A stretch of 35,002 nucleotides of DNA, from positions 1 to 35,002 of the forward strand of contig PLQW01000126.1 of assembly GCA_003160215.1 (NCBI GenBank), written 5' to 3'. A program made the translations under genes and the position numbers. Shown one piece after another: positions 23,524 to 31,590 of the stretch; position 1 is the stretch's first letter; each line of letters opens with the position of its first letter. Under the pieces are notes generated by a model that did no database searches, was not told the DNA's origin, and saw only the letters and a program-made list of their open reading frames with translations. The stretch comes from Acidobacteriaceae bacterium. Lineage in GTDB: Bacteria; Acidobacteriota; Terriglobia; Terriglobales; Acidobacteriaceae.

Positions 23524-23930
23524 GCTTCCCCGTAGAAATCGACGAAGAGATCGGGCAACTCGTAGACACGCACCCGATGCAGTTTTGCAACATGCAACTT
23601 GCCTTGCAAGCGGTTCCAGATGGCAATGGCAAGGTTCTCCGTCGTAGGAATTTGTTGCGAGAACTCCGGCACTTCCTTGTTCAAGTGGCGATGATCAAGC
23701 GCGTCGATCACTTCACGGTTCAGGATTTCCTTTAGCTCTTTCAGGTCCACCACAAAACCCGTCTTAGGATCGATAGCGCCCTTCACCGTGACTTCGAGCG
23801 TGTAGTTGTGGCCGTGGCCATTCAGGTTGGCACACTTGCCGAAGATGCGCTGGTTTTCTTCCGCCGAGAACTCGGGGTTATGGTAATAGTGCGACGCGGA
23901 AAACTCACACTTGCGGGTTAGATAGACCAT
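23520..23930 (-). CDS. 6-pyruvoyl-tetrahydropterin synthase homologue B
   Basis: 136 residues, first gene of the pterin operon and a diverged paralogue of its neighbour. Zinc and catalytic residues are complete: CEFSASHYYHNP, IFGKCANLNGHGHNYTLEVT, ALDHRHLNKEVP and VRVYELPDLFVDFYGE. The stretch after the metal site, IDPKTGFVVDLKELKEIL, and PTTENLAIAIWNRL match animal PTPS closely. Two PTPS paralogues side by side are uncommon; they may form hetero-oligomers or serve different pathways (biopterin versus queuosine). No promoter was identified in the 288-base gap upstream. Confidence 0.9.
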   Translation of the reverse strand: MVYLTRKCEFSASHYYHNPEFSAEENQRIFGKCANLNGHGHNYTLEVTVKGAIDPKTGFVVDLKELKEILNREVIDALDHRHLNKEVPEFSQQIPTTENLAIAIWNRLQGKLHVAKLHRVRVYELPDLFVDFYGEA

Positions 23931-24013
23931 GTTCTTCTAGGACCGAACTCGTTTCGCAGCCGCCATCGCAACCTCTGCCGTCCCTACGGGACTCGACCTT
24001 ATTTCCCACGCTA

Positions 24014-24100
24014 CCCAGCACTCCGCCTTCGGCTCCGTGCTGGGCTAAACTGAGCCGCGCCTACTTCCACTCCAGTTCGCGCAAAAGCGGCGCGAACTGG
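24014..24100. terminator. Two strong hairpins between the glycosyltransferase and PTPS genes
   Basis: Hairpin 1: CCCAGCAC (24014-24021) pairs with GTGCTGGG (24037-24044) and encloses CCG/CGG. Hairpin 2: CCAGTTCGCGC (24072-24082), loop AAAAGCG, GCGCGAACTGG (24090-24100), an 11-base perfect stem. On the minus strand they lie after the glycosyltransferase stop and before the pterin operon. No T-run follows, so rho-independent termination is uncertain; they may be dispersed palindromic repeats. The rest of 23931-24218 shows nothing more. Confidence 0.5.
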
Positions 24101-24218
24101 GGACCCCGGCTACGGCGCTGGATCCTCGTCAGTCGGAATCTACTCCCATATCACACTTGGTTCGCACACAGACTCTTAATGTTCTCTGAAAAATACCTGC
24201 GACATGCGGAAAGTCGAA

Positions 24219-25313
24219 CTACTTATTTCCAGCGGCGACTCCCGCTTCGTCCGCTGGTTGAACGTCCCGCATACCGGAATACTCGCGTCCCTTCCAGCGA
24301 ACCGCCCCCTTCTTAAGACAGATGCTGGAGTTGAGCAAAAGTACCGCGAAAAGCGGCAATCCGAAGAACGCCAGCATATTTGACAGCCAGTCAAAATGCG
24401 CAAGGCGAATGCGCTTCCCGAAGAGGTAAAGCCATTGCGCCGTCACTGCGGCAGCGATTACACCTGCGAGCTTCTCATCCTGCAGTCCCGCAAATACGGC
24501 GAACGCCGCAGCCACCACCACCACCGCAAACTCAATGGCACGCCGCCACGCCAGACCCCGCGCATTGGGAAACAGCAGCGCCAGGTTCTTCGTCCAGCCC
24601 TCCCACATCTGGGGAAAGCTGCGGTACATTCTGGTGCTGACTGCGTCGGACATGCCAAAGCGTAGAGCGAATCCCGCCTGCTTCAGCCGTTTGGCGAGTT
24701 CAACATCCTCGAGAAGTGTAGTGGCGACGGCGGCGTGGCCACCCATCGCATCGTAGGCTTCCCGGCGAATGAGCAAGTATTGTCCGTTGGCGGCCGCCAC
24801 CGGCGACTTCGGATCGCACACGTCCTTCGGCGGATAAGTTGTCGCCAGTTCGGCAAAGATGACGGGCATCAGCGCACGCTCAGCGAATCCGCGCACTTCC
24901 TGCTTGGGCGAATAGGAGAGCATGTCCGCGCTATTCCCTTTCGCCTCCTGCAAGCCGCGGGCGATCGAGTCCGGCGAGTGTCTGGTGTCCGCATCGGTAA
25001 AGAGCAGCCACTTCCCTTTTGCCGCCTTAGCGCCGGTCCAGGCCGCGCTGCATTTGCCGTTCCAACCGGGCGGCAATTCATCGGCGTCGATCAGCTTCAC
25101 CGGAAAGCTTTCGGCGATGGCGCGCGTGCCGTCGGTCGAGTGGTCGTCCACCACAATGACCTCGTAGGCAGGCCCCGCCTGGCCAACCAGCGACCGCAAG
25201 CAATCGGCCAGACAGCCTTCTTCGTTTCGCGCAGGAACAATGACGGACACTTCGGGAATGCCATCCACTTCTGGAGAGGCGGAACTGCTGCCGTTTTGCA
25301 GCTGAGAAGTCAC
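24219..25313 (-). CDS. Family 2 glycosyltransferase, membrane-associated
   Basis: 364 residues. The N-terminal GT-A domain shows VSVIVPARNEEGCLADCLRS, EVIVVDDHSTDGTRAI, the metal-binding LLFTDADTRHSPDS and the acceptor-side LLEDVELAKRLKQAGF. Three or four C-terminal membrane helices (FAVVVVAAAFAVFAGL, VIAAAVTAQWLYLFG, MLAFFGLPLFAVLLL) follow. The organisation resembles HpnB-type glycosyltransferases of hopanoid or carotenoid loci, but no such genes are adjacent and the acceptor is unknown. Start is GTG at 25313 with GGAAGGG upstream; a TATAAT on the minus strand (25337-25332) overlaps the start codon of the divergent TlpA gene. Confidence 0.9.
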   Translation of the reverse strand: MTSQLQNGSSSASPEVDGIPEVSVIVPARNEEGCLADCLRSLVGQAGPAYEVIVVDDHSTDGTRAIAESFPVKLIDADELPPGWNGKCSAAWTGAKAAKGKWLLFTDADTRHSPDSIARGLQEAKGNSADMLSYSPKQEVRGFAERALMPVIFAELATTYPPKDVCDPKSPVAAANGQYLLIRREAYDAMGGHAAVATTLLEDVELAKRLKQAGFALRFGMSDAVSTRMYRSFPQMWEGWTKNLALLFPNARGLAWRRAIEFAVVVVAAAFAVFAGLQDEKLAGVIAAAVTAQWLYLFGKRIRLAHFDWLSNMLAFFGLPLFAVLLLNSSICLKKGAVRWKGREYSGMRDVQPADEAGVAAGNK

Positions 25314-25336
25314 GAGTTTGGCCCTTCCATTATTAT

Positions 25337-25831
25337 ATGAGGGTGAAGCGTTCTTTCTCGTCTAGCGTCCTCGTCTGCCTGATATTGCTCGCTGCGTGCA
25401 ACAGCGGCGCGCATCCGCCGCGCATCGGCAGCGCCGCCCCAGAGTTCACCATCACCGATTCCCAGCGCACGGTTGCGCTAGACCAATTTCGTGGCAAGCC
25501 CGTGGTGCTCAATTTCTGGGCAACCTGGTGCCCGCCGTGCATTGAGGAGATGCCTTCACTGGTGCAATTGCAGAAGCAGCTTGGCGACAAGGTCACCATT
25601 ATCGCCGTCAGCGAGGACGAAGACGACAGCGCATACAAACAGTTCGTCCGCGACCACAACGTCGATCTGCTCACGGTCCGCGACACCCGGCAGAAAACCA
25701 ACGGGCTGTATGGCACGACGGGGTTTCCTGAAACCTTCGTGATCGATCGCAGTGGCAAGATCGTCCGCAAGTTCATCGGCCCGCAAGAGTGGACCAGCCC
25801 GGAGATTGTGGATTATTTGAAGAAGATGTAG
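25337..25831 (+). CDS. TlpA-like thioredoxin-fold lipoprotein
   Basis: 164 residues. The N-terminus SVLVCLILLAACNSG is a lipoprotein signal peptide with lipobox LAAC, so the protein is anchored at the outer face of a membrane. The redoxin domain carries VVLNFWATWCPPCIEEMPSL with the CPPC active site, TIIAVSEDEDDSAYKQFV and the cis-proline loop TTGFPETFVIDRSGKIV. TlpA/ResA proteins reduce periplasmic disulphides, for example in cytochrome c or oxidase copper-site maturation. It is divergent from the glycosyltransferase with only 23 bases between the starts, so promoters must overlap coding sequence. Confidence 0.93.
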   Translation: MRVKRSFSSSVLVCLILLAACNSGAHPPRIGSAAPEFTITDSQRTVALDQFRGKPVVLNFWATWCPPCIEEMPSLVQLQKQLGDKVTIIAVSEDEDDSAYKQFVRDHNVDLLTVRDTRQKTNGLYGTTGFPETFVIDRSGKIVRKFIGPQEWTSPEIVDYLKKM

Positions 25832-25888
25832 GAACATGTAGGAACGATCCCGCTTGCGTGCCTTCATAAACTGCCATAAAATGACACG

Positions 25889-26146
25889 ATGCCGATGACT
25901 TCTTTGAATATCTCGCTACCCGAGACTCTGAAAACCTACGTGGAAGGCCAGGTTGCCTCAGGAGACTGGGGCACTCCGAGTGAATACATCCGTGAGTTGA
26001 TCCGGCAGGATAAAGAGCGGCGCTTGGCCACTCTGGAGCAGTCGTTGCTTGCCGCTGCGAAGGGGCAAACGATTGAAATACCACTCGCCGAGATTCGCAA
26101 GAAGGGACTGGTCACGGCCCTGCGCAATCGTGCACAGCGCTATTGA
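25889..26146 (+). CDS. ParD-like type II antitoxin
   Basis: 85 residues. The N-terminal ribbon-helix-helix domain is TSLNISLPETLKTYVEGQVA with GDWGTPSEYIRELIRQDKER, characteristic of ParD/CC2985-type antitoxins; the C-terminal part, GQTIEIPLAEIRKKGLV, is the toxin-binding segment. RHH antitoxins also bind their own promoter, so autoregulation is expected. The stop overlaps the toxin start (TTGA). A second in-frame ATG lies two codons in. Confidence 0.9.
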   Translation: MPMTSLNISLPETLKTYVEGQVASGDWGTPSEYIRELIRQDKERRLATLEQSLLAAAKGQTIEIPLAEIRKKGLVTALRNRAQRY

Positions 26147-26463
26147 GAACGCCTCGAATTACATTTAGCGATTTGGCAGTCGCAGATGTCCTACAGCAAT
26201 CTGGCTGGTATCAGGCGCAGGCGGACTGGAAACTGGCACAGCGATGGGAGAGGGCGGTGACGTCCACGCTGCTGCGCATCGCCAGAGTGCCACGTGCCGG
26301 AATACCTTGCAGGTTCAAGGCAGATAAACTGCGTGGCACGCGTCGGTTGCCTATCACGGGATTTCCAATGCACCTGGTCTTCTACCAGTTCCGGGAGGAT
26401 GAGGTTCGCGTCTTGCGAGTCGTCCACGGTGCCCGGGATCTTGAGGCCCTGTTTTCCGACTGA
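26143..26463 (+). CDS. ParE/RelE-family toxin
   Basis: 106 residues with the RelE/ParE fold: FSDLAVADVLQQSGWYQAQA, LAQRWERAVTSTLLRIAR, GTRRLPITGFPMHLVFYQF and VRVLRVVHGARDLEALF. The last two segments are the usual central strands and C-terminal strand-helix (hxRVxHGxRD). ParE members poison DNA gyrase and RelE members cleave mRNA; the ParD partner favours ParE. It starts at a TTG that overlaps the antitoxin stop by four bases, which ties its translation to that of the antitoxin. Convergent with the copper ATPase, 13 bases apart. Confidence 0.88.
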   Translation: MRTPRITFSDLAVADVLQQSGWYQAQADWKLAQRWERAVTSTLLRIARVPRAGIPCRFKADKLRGTRRLPITGFPMHLVFYQFREDEVRVLRVVHGARDLEALFSD

Positions 26464-26476
26464 CTCCAACCGCCGC

Positions 26477-29362
26477 TCACAGCTTCACCCGCCTCAGCCT
26501 CAGCGCATTGCTAATCACCGACACCGAGCTGAAGCTCATGGCCGCTGCTGCGAAGATTGGGCTCAGCAGAATCCCGAACTTGGGATACAGAATGCCCGCC
26601 GCGATCGGCACGCCCAGCGAGTTATAGATAAACGCGAAGAACAGGTTTTCGCGAATGTTGCGCATGACGGCGCGGCTCAGGCGGCGGGCGCGCACCAGCG
26701 CTGCCAGGTCGCCCTTCAGTAGCGTGATGCCGGCGCTCTCCATCGCAACGTCTGTGCCCGTGCCCATGGCGATGCCAACCTGCGCCTGCGCCAGCGCGGG
26801 TGCGTCGTTGATGCCGTCGCCCGCCATCGCGACCACTCTTCCCTGCTCTTGCAGCTTCTTCACCGCGTCGGCCTTGTGGCTGGGCAGCACTCCGGCTTCA
26901 AAGTCGCTGATACCGAGCTGCCTCGCGACCGCCTCTGCCGTGGTTTGACTGTCGCCGGTAAGCATTACCACCCGCAGGCCTTCCTTTCGCAGATCGCGGA
27001 TCGCTTGCGCCGCTTCGGGCTTCACCGGATCGGCAATGCCCAGCAGCCCCGCGATGCGGCCATCCACGGCAACGAGAACCACCGTGTGGCCATCGTGGCG
27101 CATGGCTTCAGCTTTCGGCTTCAGCTCCTCGGCATCGACTCCCAGCTCGTGCAGCAGGGCCTCATTTCCCGCCGCAACTTCATGCCCTCCGACTCTGCCC
27201 ACCACGCCGCGTCCAGTAAGCGATCGGAATTGGTCGCTCGGCATCAAATGCAGCCGGTTGGCTTGAGCAGCCTCGACGATGGCCGCTGCCAGCGGGTGTT
27301 CGCTTCCCTGCTCCAGGCTGGCCACCAGCCGTACGACGCGATCTTCGGTCTCGCCGCCGACGGCTACCACGGACATCAGCTCCGGTTTGCCCTGCGTGAG
27401 CGTGCCGGTCTTGTCGAGTGCCAGGGTGTCAACTTTCTGGAGCGTCTCCAGCGCCTCCGCGTTCTTGATGAGAATGCCGGCCCGCGCGCCCCGGCCCGTC
27501 CCCACCATAATCGCCATCGGTGTCGCCAGGCCCAAGGCGCACGGACAAGCGATGATCAGCACCGCAACGGCATTAACGATGGCATTGGCCAGCCGCGGCT
27601 CCGGGCCAATCACGAGCCACGCGATGAACGTGATCACGGCCGCCGCCAGCACGGCGGGAACGAACCAAGCCGCAACCTTGTCCGCCAGCCGCTGGATTGG
27701 AGCGCGGCTGCGTTGCGCGTTGCTCACCATCTGCACAATTTGCGCCAGCAAGGTTTCGCTGCCCACGCGCTCGGCGCGCATCAGCAACCATCCAGTGCCG
27801 TTCACGGTGGCGCCGACAACCTTGTCTCCGGAGCGCTTCTCAACCGGCATGGCTTCGCCCGTCACCATGGACTCGTCCACCGAGCTGAGCCCGTCGAGTA
27901 CGCTGCCGTCCACCGGAATCTTCTCGCCCGGGCGCACCCGCAGCTTGTCGCCGACCGTTACTTGCTCCAGAGGGACGTCGTATTCGCTGCCATCGTCGCG
28001 CATGATGCGCGCCAGCTTGGGCGAGAGGTCGAGCAGTGCGCGGATGGCGCTGCTGGTGCGGCTGCGGGCACGCAGTTCCAAGACCTGACCCAGCAGCACG
28101 AGGGCAATGATCGCCGCTGCCGCCTCGAAGTACACTTCGGGCTGGCCATGCATGCCTCGCATGGAGGGCGGGAAGATACCCGGCGCAGCGGTGGCCATCG
28201 CGCTGTAGATGTAGGCCACGCCGACGCCCATCGCAATCAGGGTGAACATGTTCGGGCTGCGGAACTTGACGGACGCCCAGCCGCGCACGAAGAACGGCCA
28301 GCCGCACCACAGCACGATTGGCGTTGCCAGCGCAAACTCAATCCACGTGCCTACATGCGGCGTGAAGGTATGCGCCATCGGGCCCATGCGCAGCATCGCG
28401 TAGGCAACCAGGGGAACGCCGAGCAGCACGCTGGTCCAGAAGCGCCGCGTCATGTCGCGTAATTCGGGATTCTCTTCCTGCGCGCTCGTTACCGTCTTCG
28501 GTTCCAGCGCCATGCCGCAGATCGGACACGCACCGGGCCCATCACGAACGATCTCCGGATGCATTGGGCAAGTCCACTGCATCCTGGTCGCGGCCACGGG
28601 GATGTCGGGCTCCAGTGCTATCCCGCACTTGGGACAGGCTCCGGGTCGCGATTGACGTACCTCGGGATCCATGGGACACACGTATGTTGTTCCCGACTGA
28701 ACGGGTGCAGTCTTGCTCTGCCCCATTGCATCCGCGGCAGCGATTTTGGGACTCGCACTTTGCGCAACATACTTCTCAGGGTCAGCTTTGAACTTCTCGC
28801 CGCATCCTCGGCTGCAGAAATAATAGGTCTTGCCTTGGTGCACCGCAGTAGACGTAGCTTTAGCGGGATCGACACTCATCCCGCAGACTACATCCTTCTC
28901 CAGCTTGCGGGCGCCGCCGATCGGCACCGGGGCGCCACCGATTTGAACCATCGCGCCCATGCCGCCGGCCTTGTAGTTAGGGGAGAGATATTTCTCCGGA
29001 TAATCCTTGAATTTCTCCGCGCAGCCGCGCGAGCAGAAGTGATAGAGCCTGCCCTCGTACTCCACCGAAGCGGCGGCCTTCGCGCCATCGACATCCATCC
29101 CGCAAACCGGATCTTTGTCGAGCTTCCTGGCTACGCCGGCCGGCGCCGGAGCGTTGCTCGGAGCTTCCTGAACGGCCGAAAGATATTTCGCCGGCGACGA
29201 CACAAACTTGTGCATGCAAGCCGGCGAGCAGAAATAGTAGGTCTGCCCCTCGTACTGCGCCTTACCACGAGCTTCGACCGGATTCACCGCCATCCCACAG
29301 ACAGGATCGATTACCGAGATATCGATGATCCGGTTCTCCAGGGTTTCCTCGGGTTCGTTCAT
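26477..29362 (-). CDS. copA: Copper-translocating P1B-type ATPase with YHS and CPM-type metal-binding modules
   Basis: About 961 residues; exports Cu(I) across the cytoplasmic membrane. From the ATG at 29362, preceded by GGAGAGGGAGGGA, come three YHS domains (about residues 18-60, 83-126, 154-197; each DPVCGM or VVCGM with a later YYFCS or YHFCS pair) and two heavy-metal-binding modules ([17 protein letters not shown] near 225-250 and [19 protein letters not shown] near 260-290). The ATPase core has [38 protein letters not shown] and [13 protein letters not shown]. Last-helix residues YNSLG and [15 protein letters not shown] fit the Cu(I) group. The usual GMTCxxC HMA domains are absent. TGAATGCGGATTCA, a small palindrome at 29422-29435, lies upstream and could bind a regulator. 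An open frame continues to 29464 but the strong ribosome-binding site fixes the start. Confidence 0.95.
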   Translation of the reverse strand: MNEPEETLENRIIDISVIDPVCGMAVNPVEARGKAQYEGQTYYFCSPACMHKFVSSPAKYLSAVQEAPSNAPAPAGVARKLDKDPVCGMDVDGAKAAASVEYEGRLYHFCSRGCAEKFKDYPEKYLSPNYKAGGMGAMVQIGGAPVPIGGARKLEKDVVCGMSVDPAKATSTAVHQGKTYYFCSRGCGEKFKADPEKYVAQSASPKIAAADAMGQSKTAPVQSGTTYVCPMDPEVRQSRPGACPKCGIALEPDIPVAATRMQWTCPMHPEIVRDGPGACPICGMALEPKTVTSAQEENPELRDMTRRFWTSVLLGVPLVAYAMLRMGPMAHTFTPHVGTWIEFALATPIVLWCGWPFFVRGWASVKFRSPNMFTLIAMGVGVAYIYSAMATAAPGIFPPSMRGMHGQPEVYFEAAAAIIALVLLGQVLELRARSRTSSAIRALLDLSPKLARIMRDDGSEYDVPLEQVTVGDKLRVRPGEKIPVDGSVLDGLSSVDESMVTGEAMPVEKRSGDKVVGATVNGTGWLLMRAERVGSETLLAQIVQMVSNAQRSRAPIQRLADKVAAWFVPAVLAAAVITFIAWLVIGPEPRLANAIVNAVAVLIIACPCALGLATPMAIMVGTGRGARAGILIKNAEALETLQKVDTLALDKTGTLTQGKPELMSVVAVGGETEDRVVRLVASLEQGSEHPLAAAIVEAAQANRLHLMPSDQFRSLTGRGVVGRVGGHEVAAGNEALLHELGVDAEELKPKAEAMRHDGHTVVLVAVDGRIAGLLGIADPVKPEAAQAIRDLRKEGLRVVMLTGDSQTTAEAVARQLGISDFEAGVLPSHKADAVKKLQEQGRVVAMAGDGINDAPALAQAQVGIAMGTGTDVAMESAGITLLKGDLAALVRARRLSRAVMRNIRENLFFAFIYNSLGVPIAAGILYPKFGILLSPIFAAAAMSFSSVSVISNALRLRRVKL

Positions 29363-29543
29363 TCCCTCCCTCTCCTGATGGGCGTGCTCGCCCTGTTCAT
29401 TGACGCAGCCATGCTCTATATTGAATGCGGATTCAGTGCGGAGGCCGAGACTCCTCTCTGGCACCTATTCTAGATGCTGAGGAAGTTTGCCAGTTCCGCG
29501 TGTCCTTATCATTATCATTGCACGTTTGCGCGAGGGTAGCTCG

Positions 29544-29771
29544 ATGACCGCAGTGGAAGTTTTGTTTCGCTATGGAATGCCGCCGGGCGAGATGGAAATG
29601 GGCGCGCTGGGACAAGTAAGCGATGTCTACGGTATTCGCCGGGTGCGCTTCAACCAGCCTGACCGGACCATCCGGGTGGAATACGACGCCACCCGCCTGA
29701 ACGAATCGACGGTAGAGAATCTGCTGCGCAGCGCCGGCTTCGATATTCGCGAAAAGCTGGCGCTGGTGTAA
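29544..29771 (+). CDS. HMA-like ferredoxin-fold protein lacking CxxC
   Basis: 75 residues read from the ATG at 29544, which has GAGGG seven bases upstream. The pattern TAVEVLFRYGMPPGEMEMGA, VYGIRRVRFNQPDRTIRVEY, DATRLNESTVENLLRSAGFD is the beta-alpha-beta-beta-alpha-beta layout of heavy-metal-associated domains. Where such domains carry GMTCxxC, this one has a methionine-bearing loop MPPGEMEM. It is divergent from the copper ATPase, which itself lacks HMA domains, so it may be a chaperone or regulatory partner. Metal binding through methionines is inference. A strong terminator follows. Confidence 0.75.
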   Translation: MTAVEVLFRYGMPPGEMEMGALGQVSDVYGIRRVRFNQPDRTIRVEYDATRLNESTVENLLRSAGFDIREKLALV

Positions 29772-29803
29772 CGTACGGCGGCGCCAGAAAAAACTGAAAA
29801 TAC

Positions 29804-29841
29804 AAAAGGCGAAGTGCTGGTTACTGAGCACTTCGCCTTTT
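29804..29841 (+). terminator. Rho-independent terminator after the HMA-like gene
   Basis: AAAAGGCGAAGTGCT, loop GGTTACTG, AGCACTTCGCCTTTT: a perfect 15-base stem with an A-run on one side and a T-run on the other. It is 32 bases after the stop and would work in both directions. Confidence 0.9.
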
Positions 29842-30220
29842 ACTGTCTTACCCGGGTGTGCGTACATCGACGGAAGCCTAACCATCCCGTCGGCGTCTGC
29901 ACACCGCAGTCGAAATTTCTTAGGGGGAAACCAAAATAGAAAGGGCCGCTCAGTGAAAAGGAAGTCTGGCCGAAATTCCCTTCCGAGCGGCCCCCTTATT
30001 GCGCCACTTCGTCTGGCATTGGATAGAGCACTCCGTGTGCCAAAGTGGGTCCCTGACAAATAAAGGACTTATGGTGTTCCCAAAGTGGGACACTCTGTAG
30101 AACTTTCTCGGCACTGAGAAAATTTTACTAAGGCACTAAGGTGCTGGCACCCGTTTTTGCCTGAAGGAATGTAGGGGCAGTCCGGCTTCTGCTCGGTGGG
30201 GAAAGTACCGTGCTTCCACT

Positions 30221-30246
30221 CCCAGGTCTCGAAAGCGAGACCTGGG
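30221..30246. repeat. Perfect 11-base hairpin CCCAGGTCTCG
   Basis: CCCAGGTCTCG, AAAG, CGAGACCTGGG. It lies downstream (minus strand) of the unknown gene at 30329. No T-run; it may be a dispersed palindromic repeat rather than a terminator. Confidence 0.6.
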
Positions 30247-30328
30247 GCAACTGGCGGGAAACAGCAAGGCACCGTCGGATTTTGACGTCCCAACTCCTCC
30301 CAGTGGGTGGAGATTACTGCTTTCACGA

Positions 30329-31249
30329 CTAACGCGGTGGTGGCTGGTTTATGCCCCCTGATTCTCTACGCTTGGCCCAAGCCAGGTATGAATTAATCAG
30401 GTCATATAGGCCGCAGCGTTCAAGTTGAGCCTTAATCCCACCAGAACCCTCCCAATCCCCTGTCGGGATCGGAGGACCATACACACCGGCATCTATGATT
30501 CTATTGATCTCTTGTTCGAGTTCCTCGCAGGACGATTTTTTCGGGGACGGCGGGGCCTTGTAAAACGCAAGGGCAGAGACGGATGTGCCGCTGTCCACAG
30601 TCAGAGTCCGTTTAACTCGGTCGCTTGTAATCCCCGGGGGATATACAGGAGTTTTGACTTCTGTGACCACCCCTCCGACCCTCTCGAAGCGGATGTCGTA
30701 CGTTACCGGGGGGTACAAGAGCACCCATTGGTCGAAATCGACGTCGGTTGGCGAAGTTGGCGAAAGGGCCGTGATCGTCTCGGTGCTGCTCGTGGTGTCA
30801 ACGTAACCCTCCTTGTTGGCATATAGCGACAACGTACCATCCGGATCCCCCGAGACGGTCGCGAAGGTGTCATCGAACAAGATTCCTGTCGTTTCATTGA
30901 AAGAATCGATAGTCGCGCCGTAGCTGGGAGGGCCGTTGGAGCCGCCGACGGGCACATACACGACCAGCACGTCTATGGGGTCCTTTCCGACATGCACCAG
31001 AGGCGGCGAATTGTAGACGGTGGAGCTTTTCCCGGAGTAATTCACGAATGCGAAATTGAAGGTTGGGCCGCCTGGGCTGATTGCAGGCAGGGTTCGCGGC
31101 AGTGGTCCAGCGCTGAAAGTGCCGCCTGTCGGGTCGCCAGCCAGAAACGACTGGATCAGGGTAAAGCCGCCCGGGCCGGAATTGAGCCTGGGCTGACGTT
31201 GATGAGGGCCTGCCGCGAAATAAACGTAGTTGTACGTCACTTGAGGCAT
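30329..31249 (-). CDS. Protein of unknown function beside tRNA-Arg
   Basis: 306 residues with no signal peptide or membrane segment. The first two-thirds are Gly/Pro/Thr/Ser-rich and beta-like (GPGGFTLIQSFLAGDPTGG, FNFAFVNYSGKSSTVYN, KDPIDVLVVYVPVGGSNG, DPDGTLSLYANKEGYVD). The last quarter is a separate helical segment with two cysteines (KKSSCEELEQEINRIIDAG, GGIKAQLERCGLYDLINSYL). No family is recognised. The ATG at 31249 lacks a clear ribosome-binding site. It sits just outside the tRNA junction of the integrated element, on the chromosomal side as judged from integrase orientation, so it is probably not part of the element. Confidence 0.65.
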   Translation of the reverse strand: MPQVTYNYVYFAAGPHQRQPRLNSGPGGFTLIQSFLAGDPTGGTFSAGPLPRTLPAISPGGPTFNFAFVNYSGKSSTVYNSPPLVHVGKDPIDVLVVYVPVGGSNGPPSYGATIDSFNETTGILFDDTFATVSGDPDGTLSLYANKEGYVDTTSSTETITALSPTSPTDVDFDQWVLLYPPVTYDIRFERVGGVVTEVKTPVYPPGITSDRVKRTLTVDSGTSVSALAFYKAPPSPKKSSCEELEQEINRIIDAGVYGPPIPTGDWEGSGGIKAQLERCGLYDLINSYLAWAKRRESGGINQPPPR

Positions 31250-31344
31250 GGTGGGATAATGGGGGTCTCGCCGGGCAAGTCAAGTAAATTTGCGTGCAGG
31301 GGCATGAGGTCTCTCGGTAATCGCGAACATTGTCGGCGGTTTGG

Positions 31345-31350
31345 TATAAT
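31345..31350 (+). promoter_or_regulatory. -10 element of the tRNA-Arg promoter
   Basis: TATAAT lies 20 bases before the first tRNA base, a fitting distance for a stable-RNA promoter. I could not assign a good -35 at 16-18 bases. Confidence 0.6.
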
Positions 31351-31370
31351 TTGCTGACTGTTCACCGTGC

Positions 31371-31447
31371 GCGCCCTTAGCTCAGCTGGATAGAGCGTCT
31401 GGCTACGAACCAGAAGGCCGGGAGTTCGAATCTCTCAGGGCGCACCA
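31371..31447 (+). tRNA. tRNA-Arg (anticodon ACG)
   Basis: Full cloverleaf: acceptor GCGCCCT with AGGGCGC, D-arm AGCTCAGCTGGATAGAGC, anticodon stem TCTGG/CCAGA around loop CTACGAA, T-arm GGGAGTTCGAATCTCTC with one G-T pair, discriminator A and encoded CCA. The ACG anticodon (inosine-modified) reads CGU, CGC and CGA. The 3' half is a common integration target, and an integrase gene fragment lies 143 bases downstream. Confidence 0.97.
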
Positions 31448-31485
31448 TAAACTTCTTGCAAATGCAATTGCTTAGAGCGCGGCCA

Positions 31486-31509
31486 GAAAACGCGGGCGCG
31501 TTTTCTTTT
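31486..31509 (+). terminator. Rho-independent terminator after tRNA-Arg
   Basis: GAAAACGC, loop GGGC, GCGTTTTC, followed by TTTTG: an 8-base perfect stem with T-run, 38 bases after the tRNA. Just beyond it TGTCCGTGTTT occurs twice (about 31516-31537), possible arm-type integrase sites. Confidence 0.75.
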
Positions 31510-31590
31510 GCCGAATGTCCGTGTTTTGTCCGTGTTTCCACTACACCCAACATTTCGACCCTCAGTTCCGGGCCGCTGATTTGGCGGTGA

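Larger units (their letters stand above)
29772..30328. other. Gene-free stretch with several inverted repeats
   Basis: After the terminator, GGGCCGCTC (29943-29951) pairs with GAGCGGCCC (29985-29993), with inner GGAA/TTCC pairs, and CCTTATT follows: a second terminator-like structure. CCAAAGTGGG occurs twice (about 30038 and 30080). CCCAGGTCTCG (30221-30231), loop AAAG, CGAGACCTGGG (30236-30246) is a perfect 11-base hairpin. I see no convincing gene; a minus-strand frame at 30069-30326 reads through this hairpin and was rejected. Confidence 0.6.

Noticed and set aside
26849-28462. 537-codon open frame on the plus strand
   Set aside because: Shadow of the copper ATPase; His/Arg-rich composition typical of an antisense frame.
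30069-30326. 85-codon minus-strand frame
   Set aside because: It reads through a perfect hairpin and repeats, has no ribosome-binding site and resembles translated intergenic repeat sequence.
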